A DNA stretch of 64,000 nucleotides, from the NCBI GenBank assembly GCA_910588685.1, contig CAJUPX010000002.1:1-64000 (forward strand), given 5' to 3'. The translations under genes and the position numbers were made by a program. The notes under the pieces are model-generated. The model ran no database searches. It saw only the letters and a program-made list of their open reading frames with translations, and was not told the origin of the DNA. Numbering within the stretch: position 1 is the stretch's first letter; each line of letters opens with the position of its first letter. This document shows positions 52,521 through 60,839 of this stretch, in pieces. This DNA comes from an uncultured Christensenellaceae bacterium. Lineage in GTDB: Bacteria > Bacillota > Clostridia > Christensenellales > Borkfalkiaceae.

Positions 52521-55500
52521 ATGGCAGAAAAAGAAACCAAACCCGACAAAGTCGTAAAAACTACCGCCGCCGCTTCAAAAACAGAGGCAAAGCCTGCAAG
52601 TAAAACAGCGACAAAATCTACGGCTAAACCAACAACTACGGCAACTGCAAAACAGGCTTCAAAGCCCGCGGCTGCTACCGCGCCGAAATCCACGGCTAAG
52701 CCGGCAACTAAGGCAACCGCTAAGCCGGCGGCGAAACCGGCTGCAAAGCCCGCGTCTACTACCGCTACGGCGAAACCGGACGCGAAACCGGCGGCTGCCG
52801 CGAAACCGGTTCAGAAGTCAGAAGACGCACCGAAAACCGTAAAGGCTCAGCCGCAAGCTAAAAAGCCCGTCGCCGCGGCGACGGTTGCCGCAGATACGTC
52901 TGCGGACAAAAAGCCCGGCTCTTCCAAAAAGGATAAGACTAAATCCGTAAAAAACAATAACGTAAAAGAAAGCTCTTCCGGCGGGTTCAGCGCGTTCATT
53001 GCCTCGTTCAAGGACAATAAAATACGTCTGATAATTGCGTCTGCGCTGGCGTTCGTACTGGTAGCCGCACTTATACTGTGCATTGTGCTCAGCGCAAAAT
53101 CCTGCAAAAAAGATGCGGACGGTTCAGACAATAACCACTTCGCTTACGCATATCCCTCCACCACGCAAGTAGGTTTTTCAAGCAGAGTTTTAGGCACTGT
53201 CGAAAGAAAAAAACCCGTAGCCGAAACGAGAGACGAAAACTTACCCTCCGGTTATCCGAAATTCGGCTATACGCTGAAAAACGTTATAGGCAGTTCCGAC
53301 GAGCAAAAAGCGGCGAGAGCGGCGTTAATTAACGAATCGGACTACCTCTCCGCATACGGCACGCGCAACAACTCCGGCAACGGAAACAACGGCGTAGGCA
53401 CGTACAATATGATGGATGAAAACGGATATCTCTGGTTTGTGAATAACGGAACAAAAACCCGGGCCACGTACGACGACGGCACGCCCAGACAGCTTTATAA
53501 ACATACCGCCGCAGAGGGAATGTATTTTGAAGGTATAAACGACGCCAATCCCGTACTTTCGGACGAAGAACCCGGAATAGTAAAAGAAGTAACTCTGCGC
53601 CCCCGCGGATACGGCAGTTACTCAGTAACGGGCGTGTACGCGCCTGCAGGCGAAGTAATAAAAATAGAGATAAGCGAACAGGATATGGACGCCACGGGCG
53701 GTTTAACAATACATATCGGGCAGGCGCTCTACAACGGTCAGTCCAACAATATATGGGTTGAGAAAGGGCAGATGCAACGCTTCCCCAACATCCTCAACAC
53801 TATGGTTGTAAACAAAAGCACCGCCACGCTTGAAAACGGAGTATATACGGCGTACGTCGGCTCGTTTATCGGCGGACCTCTCTATATCCGCAATACGAAC
53901 GCAACGTTTACCGCAAAAATTTCCGGCGGCGTAGCTTATTCGCACTTCATACTCGGTTATACTACTAAAGAAGAATTTGAAGAAAACAGAAAATCCACCG
54001 CACCCTATTTTGACCTTGAGGTATGGAACTACGGCGTACTTCACTCCGGTCCCAAGATGTATTCTTTGAAATACTCCTACGAAGACCTGTACAAAGTAGC
54101 CGTGCTTTGGGAAAAAGTGTCTCTCGTATCAACCACGGGCAGCAACCAGGGCATAGTATTCCTCTACGAGCCGTTTGTCGCCGCCGGCGCAGCGGTTGCT
54201 TTCCCGGGCAGAAGTTCCGTAAACTGCCCTTCCGGTTGGATGGACGGTTCGCTCAATTATAACGGAATAGTTACGTCCGGTTCCTGGGGTAATTTCCACG
54301 AATACCATCATAATTTCCAGGGCTACGGCGTAGGCGGCGGCGGTGAAGTAACCAACAACGGTATGACCTTGGTTTCTTACGCGCTGTTCACTAAAATATC
54401 GTCAAAACGCGGCATAAGCAGCTACGGCGGTCAGGGCTTGGGCGGTTGGAATAACTATACCAGCGCAACGTGGGCGCTTAACGACCTTGTAAGTAAAAAT
54501 TTCTCAAACGGCAAACAGGGACTTACGCTATACTCGGTATTACTGCACAACTACGGTCCCGACAACTACATAAAGGCAAAGGTACAGCAGAGAAGCAAAA
54601 AATACGGCGAATCCTATGCCGGATATTTCCGCGCCTGGGAAGATATTACGCACAATGATATGACTTACTTCTTTGAAGAAGTCCTCGGCGGACTTTCGCA
54701 CGATACGGCAAACAAGTTTCATAATTCCGACTACACGTCTAAGTTCGTACCCGTAGCTTCCGTTTACCAGACCGGCAGAAGTTATATGTACGACGGCGAG
54801 AAAAAATATTTTAAAACAATGCAGCCGTACGTAATACCCTACGGACAGGATTTTAATATAGATCTAAGCAAATATAACGCGCCGAACAATATGTATGAAA
54901 GCGGAAGCGTTGTAATTCCCAACGGATTTTCCTACAAAATAAAAAACATTACCCAACCCGAACGCGGTAAAATAGAGAAAATAAACGATTACAACTTTAA
55001 ATTCACGCCCGATACAAACGACAAAAACAATCTGTTTTCCGGGGAAATTAAAGTAACGCTTGAAATTACCAAAGACGACGGCGCCTTTGAGGTTGACGAC
55101 GTTGATTTGGTGCTTGAATTCGAGCAGTCGCACGAAACCAACAAAATGACTCTCGAAAGAACCACTTACACCTATACCGCCGATACTGTGTATACCGACG
55201 CAAAAGCCGCATACGAAAACAACTTTGCAGGCTTTACCGGCGATCCCGTTAAATGGAATCACACCAACCCCACTCAAAACTGCAATACCGACATCTGGCT
55301 CTGCACTCCGTCCTCAATAGATAAATTCCCCAATGCAGACCCCGACAAGCATATTGCTAAGGAAAACACCGTTGAAGTTTTAAAAGGCAAACTCTATTTT
55401 GAGGACGAAGGCAAATACAGAATATATCTGCGCGGCAGAGTAAACTGCGCCGTATTTATCAGTTACAAGGATAAAAACGGAGTAGAACAGAAAAAAAGCG

Positions 55501-56750
55501 CGCAGATTACGTCCGGCAGCGGCTCCGGGTTCTACCTCGGCAACTCAGACACGTATATAGATATTGAAATCGGCAGCGAAACATTTATTGATTTTACAGA
55601 GGTGCTTATTGTCAAACTAATCAACGGAAGCCAGGCAAGCTTTATAGGTTTAGGTTACGGCAAATGGGTTGACCCTACTTACCGTATGGTTGAAAAATAC
55701 TACGATAAAAACGGAAACGAAGTTGCTTCGCCCGATTCGGAAGGCTATGACCATTCCGAAACCATATACTACGACACCAATAACAACCCCGTTGACGCTG
55801 ACGTAGTTGCTAACGCAAAGCCCTTACCTCCTACCGGCGCGGCATACGTCAACGCATACAGAAGCGATTACGAATTCCCCAATAACGACGCATTCGAGTC
55901 CGACTACTTCTACACGAGAAATTATAAATATAATTATAACGACAACAAAATGCTCGGCGAAAATAAACGGGTAGTTGCAGAGCAATGCGCAAACCTGAAC
56001 CTGCATACAGGTTGGGGCGGCAGCGATTTATCGGTTGTTATAGACGGAATTACAAATCAGGGCGACAAAATGCAGCTTCATACGGGAGGAAGCGTAAATC
56101 CCAATAAGCCTTTTACCCTCGTAGTCGATCTCGGCAAAGTTTATACGGCAAACCGGCTTGCAATTTACAGCCAGCCCGGCAGAGGAGACCCCTGTTTCCC
56201 GAGCGAACTGAACTTGTACGCAAGCACCGACGGCGTGGAATACACACTTATTAAAACCTATACGGATTTAACTCACTCGGGCTCTCTCCAGACACTTGAT
56301 TTCGAAGATACCGAGCTGCGTTATTATAAAGTTGAAATTACAAAAGCAACGAGCGGACATCTTATTATCCGTGAACTCGAGATGTGGCATATTTTTGAAA
56401 TAAACGACGGCAAACAGATTTCTCCCGACGATAACAGCCTGACGTTTGCCGGCAAGTGGCGCACGGAAATGACTTCGGCAACATTCGGACACGTTTACGC
56501 AGGCGAAGCAAACGCAACCTTGACGTTTAAATTCACCGGTACAAGACTCGCGCTACTTTCTTCGGAAGCATACGGCAAAGATTTTGAAGTTATAATAGAC
56601 GGTCAGAAAGTATCGTCGATTGCATTGAAAGAAATTACAAACGGCAGCGGCGTTTCGTTTATTTCAAACTCGCTTGAAAATAAAGAACACACGGTTGTCG
56701 TAAAGTGCTTAGGCAATGCAAATATCGACTCGGTAGTTACATATCCGTAA
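52521..56750 (+). CDS. Membrane-anchored M60-like metallopeptidase with Lys/Ala/Pro-rich cytoplasmic tail
   Basis: 1409 residues from the ATG at 52521 (TTAGGAGATTTT). Order: residues 1-160 low-complexity Lys/Ala/Pro/Thr, with repeated KPA/KPT units like histone-H1-type tails; membrane helix ~167-191; linker; a beta-rich region ~270-490; M60/enhancin-like zinc peptidase with HEYHH (593-597) and Glu609 in GGGEVTNNG; beta domains; F5/8-type C (discoidin) sugar-binding domain ~1160-1288; final beta-sandwich ~1300-1409. M60 enzymes cleave mucins and other O-glycoproteins, so a host-mucin role is likely. Type II topology leaves the basic tail inside. Monocistronic. Confidence 0.85.
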   Translation: MAEKETKPDKVVKTTAAASKTEAKPASKTATKSTAKPTTTATAKQASKPAAATAPKSTAKPATKATAKPAAKPAAKPASTTATAKPDAKPAAAAKPVQKSEDAPKTVKAQPQAKKPVAAATVAADTSADKKPGSSKKDKTKSVKNNNVKESSSGGFSAFIASFKDNKIRLIIASALAFVLVAALILCIVLSAKSCKKDADGSDNNHFAYAYPSTTQVGFSSRVLGTVERKKPVAETRDENLPSGYPKFGYTLKNVIGSSDEQKAARAALINESDYLSAYGTRNNSGNGNNGVGTYNMMDENGYLWFVNNGTKTRATYDDGTPRQLYKHTAAEGMYFEGINDANPVLSDEEPGIVKEVTLRPRGYGSYSVTGVYAPAGEVIKIEISEQDMDATGGLTIHIGQALYNGQSNNIWVEKGQMQRFPNILNTMVVNKSTATLENGVYTAYVGSFIGGPLYIRNTNATFTAKISGGVAYSHFILGYTTKEEFEENRKSTAPYFDLEVWNYGVLHSGPKMYSLKYSYEDLYKVAVLWEKVSLVSTTGSNQGIVFLYEPFVAAGAAVAFPGRSSVNCPSGWMDGSLNYNGIVTSGSWGNFHEYHHNFQGYGVGGGGEVTNNGMTLVSYALFTKISSKRGISSYGGQGLGGWNNYTSATWALNDLVSKNFSNGKQGLTLYSVLLHNYGPDNYIKAKVQQRSKKYGESYAGYFRAWEDITHNDMTYFFEEVLGGLSHDTANKFHNSDYTSKFVPVASVYQTGRSYMYDGEKKYFKTMQPYVIPYGQDFNIDLSKYNAPNNMYESGSVVIPNGFSYKIKNITQPERGKIEKINDYNFKFTPDTNDKNNLFSGEIKVTLEITKDDGAFEVDDVDLVLEFEQSHETNKMTLERTTYTYTADTVYTDAKAAYENNFAGFTGDPVKWNHTNPTQNCNTDIWLCTPSSIDKFPNADPDKHIAKENTVEVLKGKLYFEDEGKYRIYLRGRVNCAVFISYKDKNGVEQKKSAQITSGSGSGFYLGNSDTYIDIEIGSETFIDFTEVLIVKLINGSQASFIGLGYGKWVDPTYRMVEKYYDKNGNEVASPDSEGYDHSETIYYDTNNNPVDADVVANAKPLPPTGAAYVNAYRSDYEFPNNDAFESDYFYTRNYKYNYNDNKMLGENKRVVAEQCANLNLHTGWGGSDLSVVIDGITNQGDKMQLHTGGSVNPNKPFTLVVDLGKVYTANRLAIYSQPGRGDPCFPSELNLYASTDGVEYTLIKTYTDLTHSGSLQTLDFEDTELRYYKVEITKATSGHLIIRELEMWHIFEINDGKQISPDDNSLTFAGKWRTEMTSATFGHVYAGEANATLTFKFTGTRLALLSSEAYGKDFEVIIDGQKVSSIALKEITNGSGVSFISNSLENKEHTVVVKCLGNANIDSVVTYP

Positions 56751-56765
56751 ATAATCTTTAAACAA

Positions 56766-56797
56766 AAATACCGCCCACAGATTGGGCGGTATTTTTT
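56766..56797. terminator. Bidirectional terminator
   Basis: 12-bp stem AAATACCGCCCA/TGGGCGGTATTT, 5-nt loop, T run on plus. Confidence 0.93.
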
Positions 56798-56819
56798 CAG
56801 TAAATAATTATTTAGCGGC

Positions 56820-58007
56820 TCAGGAAAATAAGCGGCGGGCAGACGTCTTTTTTACCACAACCTCGTGCATTACAATCATAAGCGCTAAAAAAACTATTTC
56901 GTAAAGCGGCAAAAGCCCCGGGGATACGTGGTTTGCAATAAGTCCGAAAACAGGCGGAGCAAAACACGAGCCGAGATATGCGCTCGCCATCTGCACGCCT
57001 ATGAGCGCCTGTGAGTTTTCTTTGCCGAAAAGAAACGGCGTCATATGTATAATACTCGGGTATATGGGCGCGCAGCCAAGTCCTATTACCACAAAACCCG
57101 CCACGGTAAGCGCGTTTACTTTCGGCACGGCGATAAGCGCAACGCCCGCAAGAATAATGAGCTGCCCCGCCCTTATAAGAGTTTTATCTGAAAATTTTAT
57201 AGTTAAAAATCCGTTTATTCCGCGCCCCGCGGTAATGCCTATAAAAAACAGGCTCGCGTACTTTGCCGCGTCCTCGGCGGTTAGTCCGTTGTGCCGTATC
57301 ATATAACTGCTCGCCCAGAGCATAGTAGTCTGCTCCAGGGCGCAATAACAGAAAAAGCAAATAAAGCACGCCGCCGCGCCCTTTATTTTAAAAATCTTTT
57401 TAAACGGAACGCTTTGCGGTTTGACTTCATTGATTTGCGCGACGTCCAAGCTCTCCTTTTCGCGCTTTTTCCAGAGCGGCAGACTTATAAAAATGCACGC
57501 CGTTAAGACTATCTGTATAACGCTTATTATCAGATAGCCCTGGTTCCAGCCCGTACCGCGGGTTAGCGCAAAGCTCATTATATACGGACTTACCGCCGCG
57601 CCCACGCCCCACATACAGTGCAGCCAACTCATATGCCGCGCCTTTAAATGCAGCGCCACGTAGTTGTTGAGCGCGGAGTCCACCCCGCCCGCACCGAGCC
57701 CGTAGGGGATAGCAAACACAACAAGCATCCAGAAATTCGAGCTTACGGAAAACAGAAACAATGCTACGGCTGTAGTAAGAACGCTTAACGCCGTAACCAA
57801 ACCCGTACCGAGTTTTTTCGTCATTTTATCGCTTAAAAGACTGGAAATAATCGTGCCGGCGCAAATTATCATAGAGATAATACCCGCATAAGATAAAGGC
57901 GCGTTAAACTCAACGCGCATAACCGGCCACGCCGCGCCGAGAAGAGAGTCGGGCAAGCCGAGGCTTATAAAACTGAGATAGATAATTGCTATAAGTAATG
58001 CAAACAT
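56820..58007 (-). CDS. Major facilitator superfamily transporter
   Basis: 395 residues, 12 helices, opening YLSFISLGLPDSLLGAAWPV and the loop 2-3 motif SDKMTKKLGTG (~58). FGxxGLGxGxxDSxxNxxVA-like segment (PYGLGAGGVDSALNNYVALH) places it with the FucP/GlpG-like or sugar-type facilitators common in Clostridia. Substrate unknown. It lies 25 bp after an Rrf2 regulator gene and in one unit with nadA; a nicotinate-type substrate is possible but speculative. Confidence 0.88.
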   Translation of the reverse strand: MFALLIAIIYLSFISLGLPDSLLGAAWPVMRVEFNAPLSYAGIISMIICAGTIISSLLSDKMTKKLGTGLVTALSVLTTAVALFLFSVSSNFWMLVVFAIPYGLGAGGVDSALNNYVALHLKARHMSWLHCMWGVGAAVSPYIMSFALTRGTGWNQGYLIISVIQIVLTACIFISLPLWKKREKESLDVAQINEVKPQSVPFKKIFKIKGAAACFICFFCYCALEQTTMLWASSYMIRHNGLTAEDAAKYASLFFIGITAGRGINGFLTIKFSDKTLIRAGQLIILAGVALIAVPKVNALTVAGFVVIGLGCAPIYPSIIHMTPFLFGKENSQALIGVQMASAYLGSCFAPPVFGLIANHVSPGLLPLYEIVFLALMIVMHEVVVKKTSARRLFS

Positions 58008-58032
58008 ATTTTTTACGGCAATTGCCGCAGGA

Positions 58033-58434
58033 CTATTTTACAAGGTCTTTGAGCGATTTAGAGGTCAAAAAATTCATTATAACCTCGTCGAGTTCTTTAA
58101 ACAGCGGCAAAGTGTCGCAGTTGCAGGCGTTTTCGCAAGGCGCGGCGCCGCGTTCCAGACAGTGCACCGGTGCAAGCGAGCCCTCGCCCGACATCAGTAT
58201 TTCCGCAACTGTATACTCATCCGCCCTGCGCGAAAGTTTATAGCCGCCGCTTTTGCCGCGCGCGCTCACAACAAGCCCCGCCGCGGACAGCGTTTTTGCC
58301 GAAGCTTCAAGATATTTTAACGATTCTTTCTGCCGTTCCGCAACGTCTGCGAGCGAAATATAACCCTCACCCTCGTGACGCGCCAAATCTACCATAACTT
58401 TAAGGGCGTTCCTGCCCTTTGTTGTAATCATCAT
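58033..58434 (-). CDS. Rrf2-family regulator with Cys cluster
   Basis: 133 residues from the ATG at 58434 (a second ATG follows directly). Winged helix ITTKGRNALKVMVDLARHEG, YISLADVAERQKESLKYLE, GKSGGYKLSR. The C-terminus holds PVHCLERGAAPCENACNC, matching the C-x(6-7)-C-x3-C spacing of IscR/CymR-like [Fe-S] sensors in outline. Start lies 6 bp after the nadA stop, so it probably regulates its own nadA-containing operon, linking NAD synthesis to Fe-S or oxygen state. Confidence 0.88.
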   Translation of the reverse strand: MMITTKGRNALKVMVDLARHEGEGYISLADVAERQKESLKYLEASAKTLSAAGLVVSARGKSGGYKLSRRADEYTVAEILMSGEGSLAPVHCLERGAAPCENACNCDTLPLFKELDEVIMNFLTSKSLKDLVK

Positions 58435-58439
58435 ACCGG

Positions 58440-59354
58440 TTAACCGCCGTACTCTATCATTTTTTCTATACACTTAACCGCAGCAGCGCGGGTAGCCTCG
58501 TCCATAACTATTTCTTCGCCGCCGTTGCCGAGCATACACGCGTACACGTCCGGCAGCGTAGTGGCTTTCATATTGTGGCACACAAGGTCTTTGGAAAGCG
58601 CGTAAAATTTCTTTTGCGGACACTTGAACTGCAAGTGCTGAACTATTGCGTTTTCCGTCCCGATAATAAACTCTTTTGCCTCCGATTTTTCGGCAAACTC
58701 CATTATACCCGAGGTAGAACCGATATAATCGGCTAATTTCGTAACCTCCGGACGGCACTCCGGATGCACTAAAAACAGCGCGCCTGGGTGCGCGGCTTTG
58801 GCGGCGAGAGCGTCCTCAACGTCTATTTTTGCGTGCGTGGGACAGCCGCCGGACAGAAGTTTGAAATTCTTTTCGGGCACCTGCTCTTTAACGTACGTTC
58901 CCAAATTTATGTCGGGTATAAAAAGAATGTTTTTCTGTGGGATAGCGCGGCAGATTTTAACCGCGCTTGAAGAAGTTACGCATACGTCGGAAATGGTTTT
59001 AAGCTCCGCCGTGGTGTTGATGTACGCCACTAACGCATAGCCGGGATACATCTTTTTAACCTCCGCAATAACTTCCCTGTCCATCTGCTCCGCCATAGGA
59101 CAGCCCGCGTCCGGATTAGCGAGAAACACCCTCTTTTGCGGCGAGAGCATTTTAACCGTTTCCGCCATAAAACGGACGCCGCACATTATAACGGTTTTTT
59201 GCGGCGCGCTCTTTGCCTTTAACGAAAGCGCATAGCTGTCGCCGGTAAAATCCGCTATTTCGCAAATGTCCTCGGACATATAGCTGTGCGCCAGAATGCA
59301 AATATCGCGCTCTTTTTTAAGCTTTAAAATTTCCTGCTGTAAATCTTTAATCAT
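58440..59354 (-). CDS. nadA: Quinolinate synthase
   Basis: 304 residues. Three [4Fe-4S] ligands: MCGVRFMAET (~81), VHPECRPEV (~198), DLVCHNMKATTLPDV (~263); also AHSYMSEDICEIADFTGDS (as AHSYMSEDI, ADFTGDS) near the start. Condenses iminoaspartate with dihydroxyacetone phosphate. NadB and NadC are not in the window. No Shine-Dalgarno; -10 box ends 9 bp before the ATG. Confidence 0.95.
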   Translation of the reverse strand: MIKDLQQEILKLKKERDICILAHSYMSEDICEIADFTGDSYALSLKAKSAPQKTVIMCGVRFMAETVKMLSPQKRVFLANPDAGCPMAEQMDREVIAEVKKMYPGYALVAYINTTAELKTISDVCVTSSSAVKICRAIPQKNILFIPDINLGTYVKEQVPEKNFKLLSGGCPTHAKIDVEDALAAKAAHPGALFLVHPECRPEVTKLADYIGSTSGIMEFAEKSEAKEFIIGTENAIVQHLQFKCPQKKFYALSKDLVCHNMKATTLPDVYACMLGNGGEEIVMDEATRAAAVKCIEKMIEYGG

Positions 59355-59363
59355 TGTAGGTTG

Positions 59364-59392
59364 ATTATAACATCAAATAAAAAAATAATCAA
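59364..59392 (-). promoter_or_regulatory. Promoter of nadA operon, near-leaderless
   Basis: Minus-strand TTGATT (59387-59392), 17-bp spacer, TATAAT (59364-59369). Predicted 5' leader 0-4 nt. Confidence 0.78.
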
Positions 59393-59468
59393 TTAAATCG
59401 ACAAAAATATATAATTTAATCGGTGATGTAGGGCGGGTTAAACAAATAAGATAAACTGAGGTGAAAAA

Positions 59469-59981
59469 ATGAAACTTTCTTTATTTTACGGAAAAAAAGT
59501 TGTAAGCACGGACGGAAAATGCGGCTACGTGCTGTCGGTAAACGCCAACGGCTGTATTCTGGAATGTCTGAGATGCGCCGACGAGGACGAAAACGAATTT
59601 TATATAGATATAAGAAATATTGTTTCGGTAGGCGATAAAATTATTTACGAGGACAGGGAACGCGCCATTAAGGCGTCAAAACCGTTGCGGCTCGGCTGCG
59701 CCGGATACGACGAGCGAGGCGTTTTTCTGGGAAATGTGACAGAATACGAATACAAGGGCACCAAGCTTTTAAACGCTAAAATAGGCAAAAAAAATTACCC
59801 CGCTGCAGGTATAGAGCGCGGCGACGCGGTAATAGTTAAAGACTGTGTCAAGCTTAAAAGCGACGTTAAAAAAGACGGTAAAGTAATAATAAAAAAGGGC
59901 GAGGCGCTCTCAAAGGAAACAGTAAATAAAGCCGTTGAGGCTGGCGAGTTTGTGCAGACGACGATGAAAACGATTGTGTAG
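59469..59981 (+). CDS. PRC-barrel-like protein
   Basis: 170 residues, soluble. Two PRC-barrel-like halves: FYGKKVVSTDGKCGYVLSV and LGCAGYDERGVFLGNVTEYE, the second with a trailing KKDGKVIIKKGEALSKETVN segment. Such proteins bind rRNA-processing or photosynthetic partners in other groups, or, in Bacillota (YlmC/YmxH), have unknown roles. GAGGTG ribosome site. Stands alone. The 163 bp after it show no gene. Confidence 0.65.
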   Translation: MKLSLFYGKKVVSTDGKCGYVLSVNANGCILECLRCADEDENEFYIDIRNIVSVGDKIIYEDRERAIKASKPLRLGCAGYDERGVFLGNVTEYEYKGTKLLNAKIGKKNYPAAGIERGDAVIVKDCVKLKSDVKKDGKVIIKKGEALSKETVNKAVEAGEFVQTTMKTIV

Positions 59982-60144
59982 TATATTAACGAAATGACAC
60001 AAAGTGCCGTTGTTGTAAAACGCGGAGATACGAGCAAGACAAGGAGTGCGAGGAAAACCCGATTGAGTTTACTACTACGTAATTGACAGAGGGTTGCCGC
60101 AACACAACGCAGTATTGCGACGTATATACGCGTTTTGCGGGAGC

Positions 60145-60762
60145 TTATACGTTGTATTTTGCCATAAGCTTTAAAAGAGCGTTAAAATTATCGTTTAATA
60201 CGTCCATTTCGGCGGGCGTTAAAATACCCTTTATCTGCATAACGGACAGCGTATTTTTAAGTCGCTCCAATTCCTGGCGGTCGCTTTTGCCTAAATTTTT
60301 AGTGAGCAGCTTATCGGTAATGGAAAGAGCGTGGTCAAGCCGCACGTTGTTTCTTGCCGCGGGAATATCAAGCGCGGGCTGCTTTGCCGCAGCCGCGGCA
60401 GGTTGCAATACAGGCTGTACAACGGCGGCCGGCGTGCGTGTTGAAGTCTGTTTTGCGGGCTTAGATATCAAACACAATAATCCGTATAACAGATAGCCGG
60501 CAACCCAGAATACTGCGGTAACGAAAATCGACGGAGAAATATCGTATTCCGTAATAAACAAAGCGAGATTAACCCCCGAATATGCGTTAACCAGGCACAA
60601 AAACGAATTTTTTTTAGCCGCGCGTATTTTTGAGAATAAAATATTAGCCGCAAGAGTAATTACAAACAGCGCGGCAAACGACCCCCACACAACATAAACC
60701 AGAAAACCGAAATTAATTTGGCTGAAAAACGCCTCCGCGTTCTTTAACAAAGAAGTAAACAT
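60145..60762 (-). CDS. Small membrane protein of unknown function
   Basis: 205 residues: three helices (~17-42, ~52-72, ~80-100), an Ala/Pro-rich linker (~105-135), and a helical C-terminal domain (ALSITDKLLTKNLGKSDRQE, LERLKNTLSVMQIKGILTPAE). Unrecognised. It lies downstream of addA with a hairpin between. Confidence 0.65.
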   Translation of the reverse strand: MFTSLLKNAEAFFSQINFGFLVYVVWGSFAALFVITLAANILFSKIRAAKKNSFLCLVNAYSGVNLALFITEYDISPSIFVTAVFWVAGYLLYGLLCLISKPAKQTSTRTPAAVVQPVLQPAAAAAKQPALDIPAARNNVRLDHALSITDKLLTKNLGKSDRQELERLKNTLSVMQIKGILTPAEMDVLNDNFNALLKLMAKYNV

Positions 60763-60770
60763 AGATTAAT

Positions 60771-60805
60771 TATAGCCGCGTGTAAATAAAATACACGCGG
60801 CTATA
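60771..60805. terminator. Hairpin between addA and small membrane protein gene
   Basis: 14-bp perfect stem TATAGCCGCGTGTA/TACACGCGGCTATA, 7-nt loop. T content after it on the minus strand is low, so termination may be partial. Confidence 0.7.
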
Positions 60806-60839
60806 TTGTCGATTTTTGTCTTTTTTTGTAATGTATATA

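Noticed and set aside
52475..52693. Minus-strand ORF opposite the Lys/Ala/Pro tail
   Set aside because: Low-complexity shadow of the repetitive coding strand.
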